Source: an uncultured Clostridium sp.
Lineage (GTDB): Bacteria > Bacillota > Clostridia > Lachnospirales > Lachnospiraceae
Direction: 5' to 3'
DNA: 6,401 nt
NCBI GenBank assembly: GCA_900552885.1
Contig: USBM01000127.1
Span: 1 to 6,401 of the forward strand
Position 1 is the first letter of the stretch, and each line of letters starts with the position of its first letter. The notes beneath the pieces were generated by a model. It ran no database searches, had not been told where the DNA came from, and saw nothing but the letters and a program-made list of their open reading frames with translations. Made by a program: the position numbers and the translations under genes. This document shows positions 1-5,947 of the stretch, piece by piece.

Positions 1-1
1 A

Positions 2-220
2 TGCACATTTCATATATCGGCAATGAAGGCGCACCGTCTCTTTCACCGTCTTCGGATAATCTTCTTCAAAATCATAAGATAATAATTTCTCTACCTCAGA
101 TGCATCTTCTCCACTTGTTGTCTGTTTTGTTCGATTGCTGATCACAACATACACAGCAAGACATGCAATTACAAGTATAGACACTGTGACTACAAATGTA
201 TTTACTCCTTTTTTCTTCAT
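2..220 (-). CDS. Single-pass membrane protein, N-terminal 73 codons only (DUF6715-like)
   Basis: The frame opens at ATG 220 and runs off the low-coordinate edge of the window after 73 codons, so the C-terminus is not visible. It begins MKKKGVNTF, followed by one hydrophobic helix (about 8-28, TFVVTVSILVIACLAVYVVIS), a polar Thr/Ser/Glu linker, and VEKLLSYDFEEDYPKTVKETVRLHCRYMKC. The Lys-rich start and single helix predict an N-in membrane anchor with an extracytoplasmic domain. The YPKTVKETVRLHCRYMKC segment resembles small membrane proteins I recall from Lachnospiraceae as DUF6715 (often YPxTPREVI followed by an amphipathic stretch); this is from memory and moderately uncertain. A VIAC tetrad at 17-20 loosely resembles a lipobox, but hydrophobic residues continue past the Cys, so an uncleaved anchor is likelier. 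It starts two bases after the RNase Z stop with an excellent ribosome site. Function unknown. Confidence 0.78.
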   Translation of the reverse strand, partial: MKKKGVNTFVVTVSILVIACLAVYVVISNRTKQTTSGEDASEVEKLLSYDFEEDYPKTVKETVRLHCRYMKCA

Positions 221-222
221 AA

Positions 223-1134
223 TCATTCCTCCTCAAACAATAATGTAGTAGTTCGACGATCTTTTGGAACAATCGTATTCGGAAATATATCCTGTACCCG
301 TTTGGTATAATCCTGCGGTCTTACCAAAGAAGGCGAATAGTGCGTCAGCCACAACTCCTTTACCTGTGCTTCTTTTGCCATTGTTGCTGCCTCATAAAAA
401 GTCATGTGCTTATATTCTTTTGCTTTCTTTTCCTTATCTGGTTCTCCATACATACCCTCACAGATAAACAGGTCCGATCCCCGGGCATTCTCTATGATTT
501 CCCTGGTCGGTCTGGAATCTGTGCAATAAGTCAGTTTAATCCCTTTTCGCGGCTGCCCCAACACCATATCCGGTGTGTAGACTCCTGATTCATCTTGTAT
601 CGTTTCCCCTTTTTGCAATCGGCTCCAATATGGCATTGGCACATTCTGCGCTTTTGCCTTTTCTATAGCAAACTTTCCAGCACGATCAACTTCCAAACTA
701 TATCCATAGCAAGTAATATTATGATTTACCTTATACGCATTAATACGTAATCCTTTAAAGGTAAAACTCTGTTGATCTTCCTCTAATTCAATAAATCGGA
801 TCGGGAACGGAAGTTCCGGTGCTATCATACGCAATGCATTCACAACCTTCTCTAAACGCTTCGGTCCGATCATCGTTATTGGTTCGGTTCTTTCTGCATT
901 TCCTAAAGTAAGCAGCAAGCCCGGCAACCCACTGATATGATCTGCATGAAAATGGGTGAAACATATAACATCGATTGGTTTCACACTCCACCCCTGTTGC
1001 TTAATAGAAACCTGTGTTCCTTCCCCGCAATCAATCAAAACGTTCATTCCGTTATATCGTACCATCAACGATGTAAGTGCACGATATGGCAGCGGCATCA
1101 TCCCGCCCGTGCCCAAAAGACATACATCCAGCAT
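223..1134 (-). CDS. rnz: RNase Z-family metallo-beta-lactamase (tRNA 3' processing), divergent
   Basis: A 303-residue metallo-beta-lactamase-fold protein of RNase Z (ElaC) type. RNase Z cuts precursor tRNA after the discriminator base, needed when CCA is not encoded. The zinc site is complete: THFHADH at 60-66 (His61, His63, Asp65, His66), His138 in VNHN, Asp206 in TYCTDSRP and His265 in LTHYSPS. GTGGMMP near the start and IDCGEGTQ at 34-41 are also family signatures. The stretch at about 153-195 (GKFAIEKAKAQNVPMPYWSRLQKGE) aligns with the flexible tRNA-binding arm. Several motifs depart from the usual form: TDSRP for GDTRP, HMTFYEAA at 243-250 for HSTAxxAA, and PMPYW where a GP-rich arm is common. 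It may therefore be a paralogue with another substrate. The ATG at 1134 follows AGAGGG by five bases. Its end overlaps the ribosome site of the next gene. Confidence 0.85.
   Translation of the reverse strand: MLDVCLLGTGGMMPLPYRALTSLMVRYNGMNVLIDCGEGTQVSIKQQGWSVKPIDVICFTHFHADHISGLPGLLLTLGNAERTEPITMIGPKRLEKVVNALRMIAPELPFPIRFIELEEDQQSFTFKGLRINAYKVNHNITCYGYSLEVDRAGKFAIEKAKAQNVPMPYWSRLQKGETIQDESGVYTPDMVLGQPRKGIKLTYCTDSRPTREIIENARGSDLFICEGMYGEPDKEKKAKEYKHMTFYEAATMAKEAQVKELWLTHYSPSLVRPQDYTKRVQDIFPNTIVPKDRRTTTLLFEEE
228..234 (-). promoter_or_regulatory. Ribosome binding site of the 3'-end membrane protein, inside the rnz coding end
   Basis: GAGGAGG, seven bases before the ATG at 220, is a near-perfect Shine-Dalgarno sequence. 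The same bases encode the final Glu residues of the RNase Z protein (FEEE, then TGA at 225-223). The overlap and the 2-base gap point to coupled translation. Confidence 0.85.
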
Positions 1135-1197
1135 TCCATCCCTCTTTTCTCTTCCTTTTTCTGAACTTTCTGCACATTCAATCTATATATCGCTTAT

Positions 1198-1413
1198 TCA
1201 GATCATCTCTACCGTCTCATAAAACTTAGAAGGTCTGTTAAATTCTCTCTCTAACCACTCTACGCATTCCTCACATAAAACAAATTCTTGTGTCTTTCCA
1301 TCTTTCTTAGAGAAATAGCCCCACGACTTCCTGATCTGTATAAAATCTTCTAACGGTATCTCCTTGCGCATCTTAATTGTCTTGCCGCATTTATTACAAT
1401 ATATCAATCCCAT
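1198..1413 (-). CDS. Small double-CxxC zinc-ribbon protein of unknown function
   Basis: A 71-residue protein I cannot assign to a named family. It starts MGLIYCNKCGKTI and carries CNKC at residues 6-9 and CEEC at 47-50. Two CxxC pairs about 38 residues apart should bind one zinc as a ribbon or rubredoxin-like knuckle. Between them lie a charged segment with LEDFIQIRKSWGYFSKKDGK and a strand EFVLC; the C-terminus is amphipathic (VEWLEREFNRPSKFYETVEMI). There is no signal peptide or membrane segment, so it is probably cytosolic. The start at 1413 is chosen for its ideal GGAGG; an upstream in-frame ATG at 1434 would add seven residues. It lies 93 bases after rimI and 63 before the RNase Z gene, in the same direction. 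Possible roles include nucleic acid or protein binding, but the sequence does not show which. Confidence 0.8.
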   Translation of the reverse strand: MGLIYCNKCGKTIKMRKEIPLEDFIQIRKSWGYFSKKDGKTQEFVLCEECVEWLEREFNRPSKFYETVEMI

Positions 1414-1418
1414 AGCAT

Positions 1419-1423
1419 CCTCC
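1419..1423 (-). promoter_or_regulatory. Ribosome binding site that decides the zinc-ribbon gene start
   Basis: GGAGG lies five bases before the ATG at 1413, an ideal arrangement. The frame is also open from ATGs at 1434 and 1425, but neither is preceded by a purine-rich site, and the second one overlaps this GGAGG. Confidence 0.75.
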
Positions 1424-1439
1424 ATAATTTTCATCTTAC

Positions 1440-1464
1440 ATTATGGTAGCTTAATTTTTGTCAA
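1440..1464 (-). promoter_or_regulatory. Weak promoter candidate before the zinc-ribbon gene
   Basis: The minus strand carries a perfect TTGACA at 1464-1459 in the 93-base gap after rimI. The best -10 box is CATAAT at 1445-1440 (5 of 6), but the spacer is only 13 bases; the alternative TAATGT gives 15 bases and a poorer box. The TTGACA is also part of a short AT palindrome. The short spacer makes this doubtful, though a start near here would yield a short leader before the ATG at 1413. Confidence 0.25.
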
Positions 1465-1506
1465 AAATCCAGTGGTAAAAAATGTTGTTCTCATTATCTA
1501 TCTTCG

Positions 1507-1956
1507 CTATCTAATGCGATCCAGACTCATAACCCATGCATCCTCTGTTGGATTATTATAATAATTCTTTCTCTTCCCGATCACCTTAAAACAATACTGT
1601 TTGTACAACTGTTGTGCCTTTGTGTTCCCACTTCTTACTTCAAGAAAAATTCTGTCTGCACCATTTTTCCAGGATTCCTCCACTATCTTATCCATAAGCA
1701 GTGTGCCGATTCCCTTATGCTGAAACTTCGGATCTACCGCAATATTCAACAATTCCGAGTCTTCCGCTATCACCATAATTCCCGCAAAACCTACAACACC
1801 TTCTTGCAGCGCATCCCACGCAATATAATAAACATTATAATCATATTGTAATACTTTACATATCTCCTGATAAGACCACCCCTCAGGCAGGGTAAGTGCA
1901 GAAATCTCCGCAACTCTCTCACAATCTTGAAGCTGCATTCTCCTTAACTCTATCAC
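1507..1956 (-). CDS. rimI: Ribosomal protein S18-alanine N-acetyltransferase RimI (GNAT family)
   Basis: A GNAT acetyltransferase of 149 residues. RimI transfers acetyl from acetyl-CoA to the N-terminal alanine of ribosomal protein S18, and some homologues act on other N-termini. The acetyl-CoA pyrophosphate loop is QHKGIG at 79-84, preceded by LLNIAVDPKF. The LEVRSGNTKAQQLY block at 105-118 carries Glu106 and Tyr118, which match the catalytic Glu and Tyr of enterobacterial RimI. The tail KRKNYYNNPTEDAWVMSL is typical of the family. The start codon is GTG at 1956, two bases after the tsaB stop, with no strong ribosome site, which suggests translational coupling. The next in-frame ATG (1938) has an AAGGAG only one base before it and would lose the first strand, so GTG is preferred. 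The usual LGF after the catalytic Tyr reads YCF here, a mild variation. Confidence 0.93.
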   Translation of the reverse strand: MIELRRMQLQDCERVAEISALTLPEGWSYQEICKVLQYDYNVYYIAWDALQEGVVGFAGIMVIAEDSELLNIAVDPKFQHKGIGTLLMDKIVEESWKNGADRIFLEVRSGNTKAQQLYKQYCFKVIGKRKNYYNNPTEDAWVMSLDRIR

Positions 1957-1958
1957 GC

Positions 1959-2663
1959 CTACTTCTGATTCCTTTCCATTCGTTCCCGTTCAGCCTGTGA
2001 TAACCGCAGATAATCCGGGGCAAAAGAATCTGCATCTGTATAGATTCCTTCTTTCCAATAGTCTAATGCCCTCACTCCTATCGACGCTGCCCGCTGTTTA
2101 TTCATATGTGCCGGTGCATATAAATGATATACTTCTATCATCTTTTCAATCATTTCACGATATACAGGAACCCCGTCTCCTAAAAAAATTACTTTATTCC
2201 CAATCTGATTCAATGCCGCAATAATCTCCTCTATCGCAACCGGAACCTGATCTTTTACTACCTGTAATTCACCATTCTGAAAACGATAAATACCCGTATA
2301 TACCTGATTCCTTCTGGCATCCATCAGTGGACACACTAATGCATCCGTACCATATAAATTCATCGCAAGTCCCTCTATTGTAGGCACTCCGATAATTGGT
2401 TTATTCAACGCAAATCCCAACCCCTTAACGGTTGCAGATCCTATACGCAGCCCTGTAAAAGATCCCGGCCCCTTCGCAATCGCAATCGCATCCAATGCAT
2501 TCATATCTGTCTCTGTCATGCGTACAATCTCATCAAGCATTGGCAGTAACGTCTGCGAATGTGTCTTCTTATAATTGATCGTATACTCTGCGATCAGATT
2601 ATCATCCTCTAATATTGCAACGGACGCTACCAATCCTGAACTATCTAATGCTAATAATCTCAT
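1959..2663 (-). CDS. tsaB: tRNA t6A37 biosynthesis scaffold protein TsaB
   Basis: TsaB (older name YeaZ) is an ASKHA-fold pseudoenzyme that pairs with TsaD as a scaffold in t6A synthesis. From the start at 2663 it is 234 residues, the normal length. It opens MRLLALDSSGLVASVAIL, the standard first strands, followed by HSQTLLPML at about 35-43, the hallmark KGPGSFTGLRIG at about 64-75, and the PLMDARRNQVY stretch at about 112-122. The frame could extend to an ATG at 2714 (17 more residues: polar, rich in Asn and Asp), but that start lacks a ribosome site and is not family-like. The TAG stop is followed after only two bases by the rimI GTG, so the two are almost certainly translated together. 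Its partner TsaD is not encoded in the visible region. Confidence 0.95.
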   Translation of the reverse strand: MRLLALDSSGLVASVAILEDDNLIAEYTINYKKTHSQTLLPMLDEIVRMTETDMNALDAIAIAKGPGSFTGLRIGSATVKGLGFALNKPIIGVPTIEGLAMNLYGTDALVCPLMDARRNQVYTGIYRFQNGELQVVKDQVPVAIEEIIAALNQIGNKVIFLGDGVPVYREMIEKMIEVYHLYAPAHMNKQRAASIGVRALDYWKEGIYTDADSFAPDYLRLSQAERERMERNQK

Positions 2664-2669
2664 ATTCAT

Positions 2670-2675
2670 CCCTTC
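2670..2675 (-). promoter_or_regulatory. tsaB: Ribosome binding site that decides the tsaB start
   Basis: GAAGGG lies six bases before the ATG at 2663. The open frame extends upstream to an ATG at 2714, but that codon has no purine-rich site before it (only TAAG). Another in-frame ATG at 2669 touches the GGG and is too close. The site therefore favours the start at 2663, which also gives the usual TsaB N-terminus. Confidence 0.65.
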
Positions 2676-2718
2676 ATTTCTATCTGATCTGTTATCTGTA
2701 TTCTTAAAAATCATCTTA

Positions 2719-3147
2719 TCAGCCTATATCACGAACTATAATCTTGCGATAATCAAATCCTTTATCCAGATCCTTACAAATCTCTACTTCTATATAATGT
2801 TCCGGCAAAATATCTTCAATCAGATTCGCCCATTCGATCAGACACACGCCATCGCCGTATATCATATCTGTAAATCCAACCTCTTCCATCTCTTCCGAAT
2901 CCTCGATGCGATATACATCAAAATGATAAAAAGGCATCCTTCCTTCTGTATAGGTCTGCACGATTGTAAAAGTAGGACTGTTCACACTATCTTCCACACC
3001 TAACCCTTTGGCAAATCCCTGAGAAAATAAAGTCTTACCCACCCCGAGATCTCCAAGCAGACAATACACCTGCCCCGGCTGTGCAGACTCCCCTAATTGC
3101 TCTGCGATTGCAAATGTATCTTCCGGCTGCCAACTGTTATATTCCAT
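2719..3147 (-). CDS. tsaE: tRNA t6A37 biosynthesis ATPase TsaE
   Basis: A P-loop ATPase of 142 residues, a normal length for TsaE (older name YjeE). It works with TsaB and TsaD to transfer the threonylcarbamoyl group to A37 of tRNAs reading ANN codons; in known systems its ATP hydrolysis is needed to reset the TsaB-TsaD complex between cycles. Walker A is GDLGVGKT at 32-39. The family signatures follow: NSPTF at 56-60, HFDVYR at 75-80, and the LIEWANLI block at 103-110 with the conserved Trp106. The ATG at 3147 is fixed by a strong AAGGAG site. The stop (TGA, 2721-2719) lies 55 bases before the preferred tsaB start. The frame is intact and no key residue appears to be missing. Confidence 0.96.
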   Translation of the reverse strand: MEYNSWQPEDTFAIAEQLGESAQPGQVYCLLGDLGVGKTLFSQGFAKGLGVEDSVNSPTFTIVQTYTEGRMPFYHFDVYRIEDSEEMEEVGFTDMIYGDGVCLIEWANLIEDILPEHYIEVEICKDLDKGFDYRKIIVRDIG

Positions 3148-3153
3148 GTCGTA

Positions 3154-3160
3154 CTCCTTT
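3154..3160 (-). promoter_or_regulatory. tsaE: Ribosome binding site of tsaE, touching the upstream stop codon
   Basis: The minus strand reads AAAGGAG, then six bases, then the tsaE ATG at 3147. The first A of this motif is the last base of the TGA stop of the preceding membrane protein gene (3162-3160). This strong site fixes the tsaE start and supports coupled translation of the two genes. Confidence 0.8.
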
Positions 3161-3684
3161 CAGGATCTTTTCATATTACGATTCATCCAAATTCCATTAT
3201 CTACCGCATACTTCTTTAACAGACTCTGCATCTCCTGTTCCTGATCCTGCCAGGCATTCTTCGGAAAAACAAATGCATGCACTCTACTGCTATATACAAG
3301 AATCTGCTGACGTGTCTTAACAATCCGCCTGAGACGTTTCCATTCCATCGTCTGGCTTTCTTCATCCTGTGAAACTGTAATTCCCTGTTCATCGATCGTA
3401 TAATGCAGCGGTTTGTGATATGATGCGATCTTCTTCACCTGTTTCTTTGCCCTGCTATACACCATAATCGGCTCTAATACCGTAAACCACAGTGCAACAA
3501 TCGTCATAATTGTCTTACCTTGATCTGTCAGACTGTCAAAAGATATAATTAAATTACATAACGCCAGCAAAGATAACAGCACTCCAACTATACCGGATGC
3601 ACTATGATATACGTGGTACATATTAAATCGATACACATCTTTCACTGTCATCTGCACCGAAAAGGATATCCTGTCTCGTTCCAT
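3160..3684 (-). CDS. YcxB-like membrane protein with two transmembrane helices
   Basis: A 174-residue protein of unknown function. There are two hydrophobic helices, at about 29-49 (ASGIVGVLLSLLALCNLIIS) and about 57-76 (KTIMTIVALWFTVLEPIMVY), separated by a very short loop, so it should be a hairpin in the cytoplasmic membrane. A soluble domain follows (about 92-160): LHYTIDEQGI, a polar turn, MEWKRLRRIVKTRQQILVYSS, then AFVFPKNAW. This is the strand layout of the YcxB-like C-terminal domain, a PH-like fold found in many Firmicutes membrane proteins. The ATG at 3684 sits 23 bases after the tex stop with an AGAGG site 8 bases upstream, and tsaE starts 12 bases beyond its own stop, so all three are probably cotranscribed. 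Nothing here reveals its ligand or partner. The family call rests on pattern memory. Confidence 0.8.
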   Translation of the reverse strand: MERDRISFSVQMTVKDVYRFNMYHVYHSASGIVGVLLSLLALCNLIISFDSLTDQGKTIMTIVALWFTVLEPIMVYSRAKKQVKKIASYHKPLHYTIDEQGITVSQDEESQTMEWKRLRRIVKTRQQILVYSSRVHAFVFPKNAWQDQEQEMQSLLKKYAVDNGIWMNRNMKRS

Positions 3685-3707
3685 TCCATCAGCCTCTTTT
3701 CTGCACT

Positions 3708-5846
3708 CTATGCATCTAAGATCATAGAAAGCTGAATACGCTTTCTTTCCAGATCTACACTCAACACCTTCACTTCCACCACATCTCCAACACTCACAAC
3801 CTCTAACGGATGTTTAATAAACTTCTTATTTGTGATCTGCGAGATATGAACTAAACCATCCTGATGTACTCCAATATCAACGAACGCTCCAAAATCAATT
3901 ACATTTCGTACGGTTCCTTTCAATATCATGCCTTCTGTCAGATCTTTCATATCCAATACATCCGTACGCAGAATCGGCTTCGGCATCTCCTCTCTCGGAT
4001 CTCTGCCAGGTTTTTCTAACTCCTTCACAATATCAGTCAGTGTTACCTCCCCAATTCCCAACTCGGATGCTAACTGATGGTTCTGTTTCGCCATCATGGA
4101 CAACCCCACAAGTCCCTGACTTGTCATATCGTCCATGGAATATCCTAACTTCTTAAGCAGATTAGCCGTCACTTCATAGCTTTCAGGATGCACACTAGTG
4201 GCATCTAACGGATTGTCCCCATCCGTAATTCGTAAAAAACCCGCACACTGTTCGTATGCTTTCGGACCTAACTTTGCCACTTTAAGCAACTGCTTACGAT
4301 TCGTAAATTGACCATTCTCTTCTCTATATGCAACAATATTCTTTGCAATCACCTTGCTGATACCAGAAACATATTCCAGCAGGGAAGCGGATGCTGTATT
4401 CAGATCTACACCAACCTTATTAACACAGTCTTCTACCACTCCTGATAAAGCTTCTCCTAACTTCTTCTGATTCATATCATGCTGATATTGTCCTACACCA
4501 ATCGACTTCGGATCAATCTTCACTAATTCCGCCAATGGATCCTGTAATCTGCGGGCAATAGAAGCTGCACTTCGCTGACCAACATCAAAATTAGGAAATT
4601 CCTCTGTTGCCAACTTGCTAGCTGAATACACCGATGCTCCGGCTTCATTGGTGATCACATATTGAACTTTCTCAGGAATCTCTTTCAACAATTCCACAAT
4701 CACCTGTTCAGACTCCCGCGATGCCGTTCCATTGCCAACCGAAATTAATGTAATTCCATATTTCCTGATCAGATTATGCACAATCCTTTTGGACTCTGCA
4801 ATCTTCTTCTGTGGTTCGGTCGGATAGATAACGATCGTATCTAACACTTTACCGGTCGCATCCACAACCGCTAATTTGCAGCCGGTACGAAATGCCGGAT
4901 CCCATCCAAGTACAACCTGTCCCTTGATCGGCGGCTGCATTAACAATTGTTTCAAGTTCTTACCAAAGACTGTAATTGCTCCGTCTTCTGCTTTCTCGGT
5001 CAGATCACTTCGAATCTCTCTCTCAATCGCTCCCGCAATCAAACGCTTATAACTGTCCTCAATTGCATTCTGCAACAATTCTGTTGTATATGGGTTCTCT
5101 CCAACAACGCCTTCGGCGAAAATACGTTCTTCCGGAGCGACAACCTTAACAGTTAATATTTTTTCTTTCTCACCACGATTGATCGCAAGAATCCGATATC
5201 CGGCTGCTTTGGCAATTGGTTCTTCAAAATCATAGTACATCTCATATACCGACTTTGCATCCGCATCCTTTGCACTTGTGACAAGCTTTCCTTCCTTCAC
5301 TGTAATATCCCTGATATACGTACGATACTCTGCTTCGTCCGAAATGTTCTCTGCAATGATATCAAGTGCCCCTGCAACTGCTTCTTCCACCGAAGCGACT
5401 CCCTTCTCTTCCGAAACATACGCCTGTGCATCTGATTCCACTGCATGGTCTGTCATCTGTAAATATATAATATTGGCAAGTCCTTCCAAACCTTTCTCTT
5501 TCGCAATCGTAGCACGAGTTCTTCTCTTTTGCTTATATGGGCGATACAGGTCTTCAACTGCAACCAGCGTCATTGCCTCCAGAATCTGTTTCTTTAACTC
5601 ATCCGTCAGTTTTCCTTGTTCTTCTATACTGGCAATAACCGTCTCTTTTCGTTCTTCCAGATTCCTTAAATAGGTCAACCGCTCATAAAGATCACGTAAA
5701 ATCTCATCATTCAAAGAACCGGTCACTTCCTTCCGGTATCTGGCAATAAACGGTATCGTACATCCCTCATCAATTAACTTAACGGTCGCCTCTACCTGTC
5801 CAACCCGTACTCCTAGTTCCCCTGCAATTACTTTTGCGATATCCAT
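3708..5846 (-). CDS. tex: Tex-family RNA-binding transcription accessory protein
   Basis: A complete 712-residue cytosolic Tex protein. In order, it has the helical Tex N-terminal region (about 1-300, with the conserved VEDLYRPYKQKRRTRATIA block at 97-115), a YqgF/RuvX-like RNase H-fold domain (about 311-450, starting VVLGWDPAFRTGCKLAVVD, with GNGTASRESE at 371-380 and TNEAGASVYSAS at 399-410), helix-hairpin-helix repeats (about 475-540), and a C-terminal S1 RNA-binding domain (about 637-709, GTVRNVIDFGAFVDIGVHQDGLVHIS). Known members bind nucleic acid and affect transcription, and clostridial and pneumococcal relatives have been linked to gene expression and ribosome function; the exact role here is inferred. 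The ATG at 5846 gives the canonical N-terminus and follows an AAGAGGA-like ribosome site with a rather long spacer (about 10 bases). The frame is intact. It appears to be the first gene of the operon continuing into tsaE, tsaB and rimI. Confidence 0.96.
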   Translation of the reverse strand: MDIAKVIAGELGVRVGQVEATVKLIDEGCTIPFIARYRKEVTGSLNDEILRDLYERLTYLRNLEERKETVIASIEEQGKLTDELKKQILEAMTLVAVEDLYRPYKQKRRTRATIAKEKGLEGLANIIYLQMTDHAVESDAQAYVSEEKGVASVEEAVAGALDIIAENISDEAEYRTYIRDITVKEGKLVTSAKDADAKSVYEMYYDFEEPIAKAAGYRILAINRGEKEKILTVKVVAPEERIFAEGVVGENPYTTELLQNAIEDSYKRLIAGAIEREIRSDLTEKAEDGAITVFGKNLKQLLMQPPIKGQVVLGWDPAFRTGCKLAVVDATGKVLDTIVIYPTEPQKKIAESKRIVHNLIRKYGITLISVGNGTASRESEQVIVELLKEIPEKVQYVITNEAGASVYSASKLATEEFPNFDVGQRSAASIARRLQDPLAELVKIDPKSIGVGQYQHDMNQKKLGEALSGVVEDCVNKVGVDLNTASASLLEYVSGISKVIAKNIVAYREENGQFTNRKQLLKVAKLGPKAYEQCAGFLRITDGDNPLDATSVHPESYEVTANLLKKLGYSMDDMTSQGLVGLSMMAKQNHQLASELGIGEVTLTDIVKELEKPGRDPREEMPKPILRTDVLDMKDLTEGMILKGTVRNVIDFGAFVDIGVHQDGLVHISQITNKKFIKHPLEVVSVGDVVEVKVLSVDLERKRIQLSMILDA

Positions 5847-5879
5847 GTTGTCAAATCCTCTTTCTTCCTATATTCCTAT

Positions 5880-5908
5880 ACTATAGATCATAGCACAAAA
5901 AACAACAA
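5880..5908 (-). promoter_or_regulatory. tex: Candidate sigma-A type promoter for tex
   Basis: On the minus strand, TTGTTG (5908-5903) is followed after exactly 17 bases by TATAGT (5885-5880), a 5 of 6 match to the -10 consensus; the -35 box matches only 3 of 6. An alternative extended -10, TGCTATGAT (5895-5887), lies in the same stretch and could work without a -35 box. Either would start transcription a few tens of bases before the tex ATG at 5846. The -35 region falls inside the 3' arm of the upstream inverted repeat. This is pattern reading only. Confidence 0.4.
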
Positions 5909-5942
5909 ATACCCGTTTGACAGCCGTCTGTTGTTCTTGTGC
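5893..5942 (-). terminator. Imperfect inverted repeat, possible weak terminator after the dCMP deaminase gene
   Basis: Six bases past the deaminase stop, the minus strand reads GCACAAGAACAACAGA, then a 17-base loop, then TTTGTTGTTTTTTGTGC. These arms form about 16 pairs, two of them G-U, with one bulged T. An alternative register gives about 12 uninterrupted pairs. The 3' arm holds a run of six T, so a partly formed stem followed by T could act as a terminator. The stem is AT-rich and no clean T tract follows the complete hairpin, so termination is uncertain. The same bases overlap the promoter candidate for tex. Confidence 0.42.
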
Positions 5943-5947
5943 ATTCA

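Noticed and set aside
161..169. VIAC as a lipoprotein lipobox in the membrane protein at the low-coordinate end
   Set aside because: The hydrophobic helix continues well past the Cys, and the preceding residues fit the consensus only loosely, so an uncleaved anchor is likelier.
264..1222. Several plus-strand and one extra minus-strand open frames over the RNase Z gene
   Set aside because: All overlap the conserved metallo-beta-lactamase frame, and none has a domain or a credible ribosome site.
1471..1497. A possible rimI terminator (AATG, loop, CATT, then a T run)
   Set aside because: The stem is only four AT-rich pairs, too weak to support a terminator call.
1938..1956. Alternative rimI start at the ATG at 1938
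   Set aside because: Its AAGGAG is only one base from the ATG, and this start would remove the first strand of the GNAT fold. The GTG at 1956 fits the family and the coupling to tsaB.
2575..3003. A 142-codon plus-strand open frame
   Set aside because: It is antisense to tsaE and the tsaB start. Both of those have full family motifs, and this translation has none.
5278..5673. A 131-codon plus-strand open frame
   Set aside because: It lies wholly antisense to conserved tex sequence, has low-complexity Ser/Phe-rich composition typical of reversed coding DNA, and has no recognisable domain.
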